Assembly (NCBI GenBank): GCA_036392935.1
Contig: DASVWZ010000239.1
Span: 1 to 64,000 of the forward strand
Direction of reading: 5' to 3'
Source: DASVWZ01 sp036392935
Lineage (GTDB): Bacteria; Acidobacteriota; Terriglobia; Terriglobales; Acidobacteriaceae
DNA: 64,000 nt
Under the pieces are notes generated by a model. It saw only the letters and a list, made by a program, of their open reading frames with translations. It had not been told where the DNA came from and searched no databases. Below are positions 34,942 through 42,100 of the stretch, piece after piece (position 1 is the first letter of the stretch; every line of letters starts with the position of its first letter). The translations under genes and the position numbers were made by a program.

Positions 34942-36954
34942 GTGCCGCCGTTTTCCCAATCCGTCCCTGCCCAGCCCCATTCAGCGGGCGAAAAACTCTC
35001 GCTATCGCAGTTCTTTTCTCCCGGAGGAGTGCTCTCTCGCGCGCATCCCGGCTATGAATTCCGCCGCGGACAATTGCAAATGGCGCAAGCCATCCAGCAG
35101 GCCCTTCACGAAAAGCGGCATCTGATCGTTGAAGCCGGCACCGGAACCGGCAAAACTCTGGCTTACCTGCTGCCGGTGATTCTCTCCGGCAAACGAGTCA
35201 TTATTTCAACCGGCACTAAGAACCTTCAGGAGCAGCTTTTCTTTAAGGATGTCCCGTTTCTCGAACAAGCCCTCTTCCCCAACGGCGATCGAAAACTGAA
35301 CGTCTGCTACATGAAGGGTCGCAACAACTATCTGTGCAAGAAGAAACTATACGACCTCACCGATGTGCCTGTGCTCAGCGGTTTGGAAGAAATTGAGCAT
35401 TTCCGGGCCATCGCCGCCTGGGAAAAAACCACAGCCACCGGAGACCGCGCGGAATTGGCTTCCCTGCCCGAGGCCAGCGCGCTCTGGCACCGTCTCGACG
35501 CCCGTTCGGACACATGTCTGGGGCAAAAGTGCAGCGCATTCGACCGATGCTTCATCACCGAAATGCATCGCCGTGCCAATGAGAGTGACATCATCATCGT
35601 CAATCACCATCTTTTCTTCGCTGATCTCTCGATCAAGCAGCAGGCCGAGTACGCGCCGGACGCCGGAATTCTTCCCGAAGCCGGTGCGGTGATTTTCGAC
35701 GAAGCTCACGAACTCGAAGACGTGGCCGGTAGTTATTTCGGCGTTTCCGTCGGCAATTGGCGAGTCGAAGAGTTATGTCGTGACGCCGAAGCGTCTTTGC
35801 AGCGCAATCACATGCTTTCCGCAGCCTTGGCGGGAGCGGTCAAGAGCCTTCGGGACCGGTGCATGTTCTTCTTTGCTCTATTGCCGCAGGGCGAGGGCCG
35901 GTTTGCGTTTGAAAACCGGCGCGACTTTCTGGAAGAAAACGGAGACGAATTTATTTCCCTGCAGCAATCCCTGCAACGTTTGGGCTCGGAACTCGAGAAC
36001 CTGCCGTCGAAGCCGGAGGAAGTCTTCGCGCTGACGCGGCGCGCGCAGGAAATCCAGGTGCAGTTGGCCTTTCTGATGGAGTCGGAAGACAAAAACACCG
36101 TCTTCTGGATCGAGCGCCGGCGCGGCGGCGCGACTGCAGGCGGACGATCGAATGTGTTTCTACAGGCCACTCCGATCGATATTGCTCCGATTCTCAAGAA
36201 CTGTTTGTTTGAGAATTTGGATTGTGCCGTCCTCACTTCTGCCACTCTGGCCGTAAGCGGCGGCTTCGAATACGTAAAACGCCGCCTGGGCCTTGAATAC
36301 GCTCGTGAAACCGTGCTGCCGTCGCACTTCGACTATGAGAGCCAGGCCATCCTGTACGTCCCGCCCGATCTGCCCGACCCGCGCACGCCGCAATTTTCGG
36401 TTCAAGCCTCCGACCGGATTCGTCAGCTTCTGGAAATCACCCGCGGGCGTGCTTTCGTTCTGTTTACCAGCTACGCGCAGATGAACGACGTTTATCAGCG
36501 ATTGCTCGGCGTCCTGGAATACCCCATGCTGCGCCAGGGAGACGCGCCAAAGAGCAGCCTGCTTGAAGAATTTCGCCTGACGCCGAACGCAGTTCTCTTC
36601 GCCACGTCCTCGTTCTGGCAGGGCGTTGATGTGCAGGGGGATCAGCTCAGTTGCGTGATCATCGATCGTTTGCCTTTCGCGGTGCCCACCGATCCTGTGA
36701 TTGCGGCTCGCATCAAGGCCATTGACGCCGACGGCGGCAATGCCTTCGTGCAATTTCAAGTGCCGGCCGCAGTCATCACTCTCAAACAGGGCTTTGGCCG
36801 CCTGATTCGCTCGCTTCACGATCGCGGGCTTCTGACGCTTCTCGACAACCGCATCCTCAAGAAGCAATACGGCCGCGTCTTTCTCGAAAGCCTGCCCAAC
36901 TACCGGAAGACGACAGAATTAAAGCAGGTCGAAGATTTTTTCGGCGTTCGCTAA
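34942..36954 (+). CDS. dinG: DinG/YoaA-family (XPD-like) iron-sulfur DNA helicase
   Basis: A 670-residue superfamily 2 helicase. Walker A is GTGTGKT (residues 66-72) and the DEAH box begins at about residue 253. Four cysteines at 132, 192, 197 and 203 (YLC, TCLGQKC, DRCF) match the iron-sulfur ligands. C-terminal motifs include SSFWQGVDVQGD and a GFGRLIRS arginine-finger region. It unwinds DNA 5' to 3' and is linked to repair and replication-transcription conflicts in relatives. The start is GTG 34942. Its stop overlaps the stop of the convergent transporter gene by 4 bases. Confidence 0.93.
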   Translation: MPPFSQSVPAQPHSAGEKLSLSQFFSPGGVLSRAHPGYEFRRGQLQMAQAIQQALHEKRHLIVEAGTGTGKTLAYLLPVILSGKRVIISTGTKNLQEQLFFKDVPFLEQALFPNGDRKLNVCYMKGRNNYLCKKKLYDLTDVPVLSGLEEIEHFRAIAAWEKTTATGDRAELASLPEASALWHRLDARSDTCLGQKCSAFDRCFITEMHRRANESDIIIVNHHLFFADLSIKQQAEYAPDAGILPEAGAVIFDEAHELEDVAGSYFGVSVGNWRVEELCRDAEASLQRNHMLSAALAGAVKSLRDRCMFFFALLPQGEGRFAFENRRDFLEENGDEFISLQQSLQRLGSELENLPSKPEEVFALTRRAQEIQVQLAFLMESEDKNTVFWIERRRGGATAGGRSNVFLQATPIDIAPILKNCLFENLDCAVLTSATLAVSGGFEYVKRRLGLEYARETVLPSHFDYESQAILYVPPDLPDPRTPQFSVQASDRIRQLLEITRGRAFVLFTSYAQMNDVYQRLLGVLEYPMLRQGDAPKSSLLEEFRLTPNAVLFATSSFWQGVDVQGDQLSCVIIDRLPFAVPTDPVIAARIKAIDADGGNAFVQFQVPAAVITLKQGFGRLIRSLHDRGLLTLLDNRILKKQYGRVFLESLPNYRKTTELKQVEDFFGVR

Positions 36955-38180
36955 CTCGTGTTCGAGAGGTCTGCGCCTCGGCGTTCGTGCCCGACCCACG
37001 TTACAACCGCGACCAGCGCCGCAATGATCAACACCGTCCATCCCAGCACCGGCGCGTAACTGCCTCCATAATGCTGCTCGGCAAGTCTCGCCTGAAACAC
37101 CGCATTGCGCGACGAGATGAGATTACCTAACTGGTAGGCAAATCCCGGAAACGTTCCTCGCACGGCCGGCGGCGAAAGCTCGTTTAGGTGCGCCGGAATC
37201 ACGCCCCATGCGCCCTGCACCATAATCTGCATCAGGAAACTCCCCACCGCAAGCATGGGGACGGTTTTCGAATAAGCCCACAAAGGGATGATCGGGATTG
37301 TCAAGAGTGACGCTGTGATGATCGCGCGGCGCCGGCCGATTCGCTCGGAAAGCGTACCGAAGGAGATTCCGCCGATCAACCCCCCGATGTTATACAGGAT
37401 GGCAATCCATCCCACAGTGTGCGGGGATAGCTCATGGTTTTTTTCAAGAAATGTCGGGTACAGATCCTGGGTTCCGTGGCTGAACGAATTAAAGATGGAC
37501 ATCAGCAGTACCAGGAACAGAAAACTTCCCAAATATTTCCAGATGTCCGAGCCAAGTTGACGTTCCGCCTGGCGCGAGACCTGAGACTTCAACCAGGCCG
37601 GGGACTCGTCCACCTTGGTGCGAATGTAGATAACCAAAAATGCGGGCAGCGCGCCAACGATAAACATCCCTCGCCAGCCGATGAATGAAAAGGCCGTGCC
37701 ATACAAGAGCGCTGCCATCAAATAGCCCACTGCATAGCCTTCCTGAAGCAATCCCGAGAAGAAACCGCGGCCTTCTTTCGGTAACGTTTCAAACGCCAGC
37801 GCCGCGCCCACGCCCCATTCCCCGCCCATGGCAATCCCAAAGAAAGCCCGCATGATCAGAAATGTTTTCAGCGACGGGGCGAACGCCGAAGCAAGCTCAA
37901 AGACAGAATAAGCAACGATGTCGATCATCAAGGCCGGGCGGCGGCCGAAACGGTCGGCGATTAAGCCGAAAATAAAAGCCCCGACCGGCCGCATGGCCAG
38001 CGTGAGAAAAATGGCCTCAGTGACTACCGAAACTTTGGTCTGGAACTCACGGGCAATGGCGCTGACACAAAAAATCAATATGAAGAAATCGAAAGCGTCG
38101 AGAGACCATCCCAGAAAGCAGGCAACAAACGTGTTCTTTTGCACCGAAGTCAATCGGCGAAAGCGGCCCAGAATTTCCAT
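36951..38180 (-). CDS. Major facilitator superfamily transporter (metabolite:H+ symporter type)
   Basis: A 409-residue, 12-helix transporter. The opening FLGWSLDAFDFFILIFCVSA is typical of the sialate/lactate/aromatic-acid symporters. Motif A reads GLIADRFGRRPALMIDIV and a second copy, GTLSERIGRRRAI, begins the C-terminal half. GMAMGGEWGVGAALAFETLP-type residues in helix 5 also fit the metabolite:H+ symporter group. The substrate is probably a carboxylic acid but cannot be read from sequence. It is a single gene, convergent with the helicase and divergent from the PNGase A-like gene. Confidence 0.9.
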   Translation of the reverse strand: MEILGRFRRLTSVQKNTFVACFLGWSLDAFDFFILIFCVSAIAREFQTKVSVVTEAIFLTLAMRPVGAFIFGLIADRFGRRPALMIDIVAYSVFELASAFAPSLKTFLIMRAFFGIAMGGEWGVGAALAFETLPKEGRGFFSGLLQEGYAVGYLMAALLYGTAFSFIGWRGMFIVGALPAFLVIYIRTKVDESPAWLKSQVSRQAERQLGSDIWKYLGSFLFLVLLMSIFNSFSHGTQDLYPTFLEKNHELSPHTVGWIAILYNIGGLIGGISFGTLSERIGRRRAIITASLLTIPIIPLWAYSKTVPMLAVGSFLMQIMVQGAWGVIPAHLNELSPPAVRGTFPGFAYQLGNLISSRNAVFQARLAEQHYGGSYAPVLGWTVLIIAALVAVVTWVGHERRGADLSNTS

Positions 38181-38244
38181 TCAAGTTGTCGGTACGCGAA
38201 AGCCTTCCGATGCTAGCACAGCCGTGAGGGTCGAAAGTGTTCTC

Positions 38245-38272
38245 TTGACATGGCGGCGATTGGCTGTATGCT
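38245..38272 (+). promoter_or_regulatory. Sigma-70-type promoter for the PNGase A-like gene
   Basis: TTGACA at 38245-38250, a 16-base spacer, and TATGCT at 38267-38272. Transcription would begin near 38279, about 60 bases before the preferred ATG (38340). This argues against the longer open frame that starts at 38250. Confidence 0.6.
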
Positions 38273-38339
38273 TTTATCCCGAACCCGGCATCCGCAGGCC
38301 GTTTTGCCGGAACTTGACCAACCAGAAAGGATGCTCCCC

Positions 38340-40031
38340 ATGCCACACCGCTCGAGACTATCATTCACCCGGCTTCTGATTGCCAGCTTGGCCCTGCTCT
38401 TTGTCGCAGGACTCGGACAAAGTTATGCCGCGCGCTACAACGTCGGCTCCCAGAATACGACTTACGCCGATCCTTACGTCCCGCGTCCGGGCACGAAACC
38501 TTGCGTCGTGACCTTGTTCTCCAACGTGGCATTCGACAACTTCAATCCCTACAACTTCAATTACACACCGCCTTCGGACTGCACCGGACCCTGGCAAAAA
38601 GTGGTTTTCGCGGCCGATATCTCCGTCACCAAGGGCATCCAGTACGATCGCACGGCGAACTTCTGGATCGGCGGGGCAAATATTTATTTCGGCACCACAG
38701 CCGAGCCCTCGCCTCAGCACGGCCCGTACTGGCACGTTGAGTCCGATCTCACTGACTACAGCCCGCTGTTTACCGCAGCACAGAACGGCCAAGCCGACAT
38801 CGGGAATCTGGTAAATGATCAGTACACCGGCGTGATCTATGCCAGCGCCAAATTGTTCTTCTATCCCATCGACTCAAAGCTTCCCGCGCCCAAGCCGTTC
38901 AATGTTGTGCTTCCCATGTCTGCGGGACCGGACGGCGGAACGGTCACGATCAGCCCCACGAACCCCCAGCTCGCACAAACTTTCACTCTGCCCACCAACA
39001 TTACCGGAGCGTATCTTGACGTCTACGCGCAGAGTCAGGGGAGCAATGACGAGTTCTGGTACACCTGCGTTCCCAACAACCTCACGAGCGAGCTCGAGAG
39101 TTGCGGAAACACGGCATTCCGCGAAGGAGAGGTCACGATCGATGGCCAGCCTGCCGGCGTCTCGCCCATTTACCCGTGGATATTCACCGGCGGAATCGAT
39201 CCTTTCCTTTGGTTCCCGTTGCCTGGAGTTCAAACCCTCAACTTCACTCCGTATCGCGTGAACCTGACTCCGTTCGTAGGCCTGCTCAGCAACGGCCAGC
39301 CTCACACCGTGGCACTGAGCGTGTTTAATGCTGAGGATTTTTCCGCCACAGCAACCTTGCTATTGAACACCGACCCCAATGTCTCGCAAGTGACCGGCTG
39401 GATCACCAAAAACAACCTGCACGCCAATCCAAGCCCCAAGACGACGGCGGATATCAAGAACTCTAACGGCGACGTCACCGGAACGGTTTCGATAACCTCG
39501 CAGCGCACCTTCACCATCGCGGGATACGCCGTGACCAGCGCGGGCATGGTGACGACGAAGGTCAACCAGAGCGTTAATTTTTCAAACCAGCAGGGATTCA
39601 TCATCAACAACAACGAGTACATGCAGAGCATCTCGCAGGCCACCGACATCACGTCGACAACCACCCAAGTCGCCGGCGGCGTGACCACGAAAACCTTCCA
39701 GCAAAGTTCCTACCCGCTGGTTATCAGCATTACTGACCTGTTCAATTCCAACGGCACCGTCAACCAGATCACGACCGCGCAACAGGAGAACTATTCCAAC
39801 GGCAACGTTCAGGTGGGAGCCCACCAGGTCAGCGCCTATACCCGAGATAACGTTGTGTCACCGACCGATAACCTGCTGTTGACTGGCCAGTTCCAGATCA
39901 TTTCCAACTCCGATCAGTCCAGTTCGCAGCACTACGTTTATTTCGATTCCACCGGCAAGTGCTACGACCTGGCGCTGGCCGCGGCGAACAACAAGCTGAC
40001 GTCTTTCACCTACAACTGCGATAACTATTAG
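38340..40031 (+). CDS. Secreted peptide-N-glycanase A-like protein (plant PNGase A domain)
   Basis: A protein of 563 residues. ATG 38340 follows AGAAAGG by 9 bases and begins a signal peptide (LLIASLALLFVAGLGQSYAA). The mature N-terminal half (about 35-350) matches the pattern I know from eukaryotic PNGase A. The elements are GPWQKVVFAADISVTKGIQY, DRTANFWIGGANIYFGTTAE, a WHVESDLTDYSPLF segment and DQYTGVIYASAKLFFYP. Those enzymes cut N-glycans from glycopeptides at asparagine. The C-terminal part is beta-rich with many Thr/Asn. A role in using or remodelling glycoproteins is inferred; catalytic residues of the family are not securely known to me. Confidence 0.8.
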   Translation: MPHRSRLSFTRLLIASLALLFVAGLGQSYAARYNVGSQNTTYADPYVPRPGTKPCVVTLFSNVAFDNFNPYNFNYTPPSDCTGPWQKVVFAADISVTKGIQYDRTANFWIGGANIYFGTTAEPSPQHGPYWHVESDLTDYSPLFTAAQNGQADIGNLVNDQYTGVIYASAKLFFYPIDSKLPAPKPFNVVLPMSAGPDGGTVTISPTNPQLAQTFTLPTNITGAYLDVYAQSQGSNDEFWYTCVPNNLTSELESCGNTAFREGEVTIDGQPAGVSPIYPWIFTGGIDPFLWFPLPGVQTLNFTPYRVNLTPFVGLLSNGQPHTVALSVFNAEDFSATATLLLNTDPNVSQVTGWITKNNLHANPSPKTTADIKNSNGDVTGTVSITSQRTFTIAGYAVTSAGMVTTKVNQSVNFSNQQGFIINNNEYMQSISQATDITSTTTQVAGGVTTKTFQQSSYPLVISITDLFNSNGTVNQITTAQQENYSNGNVQVGAHQVSAYTRDNVVSPTDNLLLTGQFQIISNSDQSSSQHYVYFDSTGKCYDLALAAANNKLTSFTYNCDNY

Positions 40032-40057
40032 AAACCGACCTCAACCGCACGGAAAAA

Positions 40058-40073
40058 TGTTCCGTATGGAACA
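40058..40073. other. parS-like site, variant
   Basis: TGTTCCGTATGGAACA is a 16-bp inverted repeat differing from the ParB-binding consensus TGTTCCACGTGGAACA only in the two bases on one side of the centre and their partners. It has A-rich and T-rich flanks and lies 54 bp from a perfect site. The flanking T-run also allows a terminator role for the gene ending at 40031. Confidence 0.55.
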
Positions 40074-40095
40074 TTTTTTCGTGCCAGGGCGTGAA

Positions 40096-40110
40096 TTTCC
40101 ACGTGGGAAA
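40096..40110. other. Degenerate parS-like core
   Basis: TTTCCACGTGGGAAA keeps the central CCACGTGG of the ParB site but not the outer GTT/AAC arms. It lies directly before the perfect site at 40112. It could be a decayed or weak third site. Confidence 0.35.
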
Positions 40111-40111
40111 A

Positions 40112-40127
40112 TGTTCCACGTGGAACA
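40112..40127. other. parS centromere site, perfect match
   Basis: TGTTCCACGTGGAACA is a perfect 16-bp palindrome equal to a standard ParB (Spo0J) binding site. It is extended to a 24-bp palindrome by AAAA and TTTT flanks (40108-40131). Read as protein on the minus strand it gives the MFHVEH word often seen near chromosome partition loci. parS sites usually lie within a limited distance of the replication origin. parA/parB themselves are not in the window. Confidence 0.8.
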
Positions 40128-40139
40128 TTTTTTGGTGGA

Positions 40140-40521
40140 GAAAGCGTGCCGTACGGGGTCTACCCCCCCTTCCATTTTCCTCGTAAAATATTGATTCGAT
40201 TGATCCTCGATCAGGGGATATTCTGGAAGTTGTTGATGGCAAAGGAGTTAATGGTCAAAATCTAGATACTAAAGGACTTATATTCGCGCGCTGTTTAACT
40301 AATGGTTAACAGCAAGGGCTGGGGCACTAAACCCAGCGAGAAGGGGCGTGGCGTGTTATTTCGCGGTTCGTCGCCTCCGCGGGGCCGTTTTTAGGCGAGA
40401 GTGCGGACGACGGCGTATTCGTGAGAATAGGCTTCACGGCCGCGCCGGCGGGGCCGTCGGCGCGGCAAGATCAGCACGATTTAGCTCGCGCCGCGGGTTG
40501 CGCGGCCGTGACTCGGCTAGG
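40140..40521. other. Gene-free region with an AT-rich island
   Basis: No gene is supported. From about 40180 to 40315 the sequence is AT-rich and repetitive in words such as TTAATGG, TACTAAAGG and GTTTAACTAATGGTTAAC. The rest is very GC-rich and forms the downstream flank of the minus-strand gene ending at 40522. Confidence 0.4.
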
Positions 40522-41016
40522 CTACTTCACCAGGCTCGAAGTCTTGCGCCAGTCCTCCGTAATCATTGCGCAGGCGTTCTTCACGTTGTTGGCAATGCTG
40601 CCTTTTTCCCTCGTTTCGAGGACGTCGCCGCTTTTGTTGGAAATCTCGATCTGGTTATCGCGCGCCCAGCCGTGCTCGATATGATTGAGCGTGATGATGT
40701 AATCGGCTTTCTCAGGCACGGTGGTGACGCGGGCCTCCGGACACTGCTTCTGGAAGTCCTTGGTCAGTTCCATCGACTGGTCACGGCGGGAGTTCCAGTT
40801 GCTGCCGTGACTCGACGACTGCATGAATACGCGGGGAACGTTGTCGCTGACCGCGGGCGTGGCCACGGCGGGTTGGTAGTTCGTAGATTGCTCTTGCTGC
40901 GCGGCTGCGCTTGTGGGCGCGTTGGTTGGCTGCACTGCTGGTTTGCTTTGAGCGGCTCCCAAAACTGCGCTTAGGGCCGCAAAAATGGTCAAGCTGACTG
41001 CATAGGTGTGTCTCAT
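40522..41016 (-). CDS. Secreted protein of unknown function
   Basis: A 164-residue protein with a signal peptide (YAVSLTIFAALSAVLGAAQS) and a low-complexity Pro/Ala/Gln linker (about 25-60). A compact C-terminal domain (VPRVFMQSSSHG to the end) includes EKADYIITLNHIEHGW and NACAMITEDW. The domain has the look of periplasmic proteins that begin with 'KVFI...S.G' and bind at the envelope, but I do not recognise it. It is a single gene, flanked by the parS region and a repeat cluster. Confidence 0.65.
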   Translation of the reverse strand: MRHTYAVSLTIFAALSAVLGAAQSKPAVQPTNAPTSAAAQQEQSTNYQPAVATPAVSDNVPRVFMQSSSHGSNWNSRRDQSMELTKDFQKQCPEARVTTVPEKADYIITLNHIEHGWARDNQIEISNKSGDVLETREKGSIANNVKNACAMITEDWRKTSSLVK

Positions 41017-41349
41017 TCAGTCTCTCCCTAGCTGTTGAGTTGTACCCGAGGATCGATCCCAGAAATACGTGGCGCAATTGGAACGGTACAGATTAGTGGA
41101 CGCACAAATTTATCTTGTCGCATGCGCGGCCGAAATGGTTCGTTAGTGCCAGGGATTGGCACGGTAGGGCCAGGCTGCGCTCATTGCTTGTTTTCAGGCG
41201 TCCCTACGGGACGAGCATTCCCCGCGAGGTTCGAGATGAGGGCGCTGGTTGGGGAGGGGTTTCAGGGGGGTTCAGTGTCCGGGTTCGTCATCAGGATTCC
41301 CTGAGGCTGCATTTGTTAAATCTGGCCTCGCCGGGGTCTTTCGACTGCG

Positions 41350-41601
41350 CAGGTGCGCCGCTGCGCGGCACACCTGCTCTGCTCAAGATGACAATGGTGA
41401 GGGGATTGTTCGTTAAGTAGCACGTGCATAGGAAGAACGCGCCTCAGCCTGACAGCTTCGGTTGATGCATAGGTCCTTCGTTGGGAGCCGCTCGCAAGCG
41501 AGCGGCTCCGCGGCCTCAGGATGACAATGGTGAGATTTCGGCTGGGTGACATCGTACGCCGCGGAGCTTCGCTCCGCTTGGACAGCCGAGGACGGCTGTC
41601 C
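41350..41601. repeat. Cluster of intergenic palindromes and a short direct repeat
   Basis: Three hairpins occur within 250 bases. The first is 41350-41376 (CAGGTG ... CACCTG arms). The second is 41485-41508 (GAGCCGCTCG, AAGC, CGAGCGGCTC type arms). The third is 41580-41601 (GGACAGCCG, AGGA, CGGCTGTCC). A direct repeat, GATGACAATGGTGAG, follows the first two at about 41387 and 41520. This looks like a family of short extragenic repeats. The wider stretch 41017-41714 has no supported gene apart from the promoter before rpsO. Confidence 0.6.
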
Positions 41602-41623
41602 CCACGTGGTTCTTGCGGTCCGC

Positions 41624-41653
41624 TTTACAGGTTTCGAGGCAAGCTGGTACGAT
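41624..41653 (+). promoter_or_regulatory. Likely promoter of rpsO-pnp
   Basis: TTTACA at 41624-41629 and TACGAT at 41648-41653 with an 18-base spacer. Transcription would start near 41660, giving a leader of about 55 bases before rpsO. It is a moderate match to consensus. Confidence 0.45.
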
Positions 41654-41714
41654 AGAAGGCGTTACGAATAAAATCGAATAACAATAAACAACGAGACAGG
41701 AGTGCATCAGGTTA

Positions 41715-41981
41715 GTGCTAGCCAGAGAGCAAAAGAAATCCGTCATTGATCAGTATGCGGTGCATGCGAGCGACACGGGAAGTCCGGAAGTGCAGATCGC
41801 GCTACTCAGTGAGCGCATTGGTCAACTGACGGAGCACTTCAAAGCCCATCAGAAAGACCACGGCTCACGCCGCGGCCTGCTGATGCTGGTGAGCAAACGG
41901 CGTCGTTTGCTCGACTACCTCAAGACCTACGATACAGGGCGGTACAAGACCGTCGTGCAGAAGCTGGGACTGCGGAAGTAG
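41715..41981 (+). CDS. rpsO: 30S ribosomal protein S15
   Basis: At 88 residues this is the standard length. LAREQKKSVIDQYAVHASDT, GSPEVQIALLSERIGQLTEH, and DHGSRRGLLMLVSKRRRLLD are the classic S15 blocks. S15 binds 16S rRNA early and nucleates the platform of the small subunit. It starts with GTG at 41715. It is followed by pnp after 119 bases, the widely conserved rpsO-pnp order. Confidence 0.98.
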   Translation: MLAREQKKSVIDQYAVHASDTGSPEVQIALLSERIGQLTEHFKAHQKDHGSRRGLLMLVSKRRRLLDYLKTYDTGRYKTVVQKLGLRK

Positions 41982-42025
41982 CTCTACTGGATCCCACTTA
42001 TTCGATCAGGTTGATCCGTATGGAT

Positions 42026-42054
42026 CCCACGTTTCGCAAACCACGAAACGTGGG
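42026..42054 (+). promoter_or_regulatory. Perfect hairpin between rpsO and pnp
   Basis: CCCACGTTTCG and CGAAACGTGGG form a perfect 11-base-pair stem around a 7-base loop. No T-run follows, so read-through into pnp is expected. In E. coli a hairpin at this place is cut by RNase III and lets PNPase control its own mRNA. The same role here is an inference from position. Confidence 0.5.
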
Positions 42055-42100
42055 CCACCCGATCGCACCCTCAGGCCATCCTGCCTGTTAAGGAAAAATC

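Noticed and set aside
40006..40242. 78-residue minus-strand frame containing MFHVEH twice
   Set aside because: It is the translation of the parS-like palindromes, not a protein gene.
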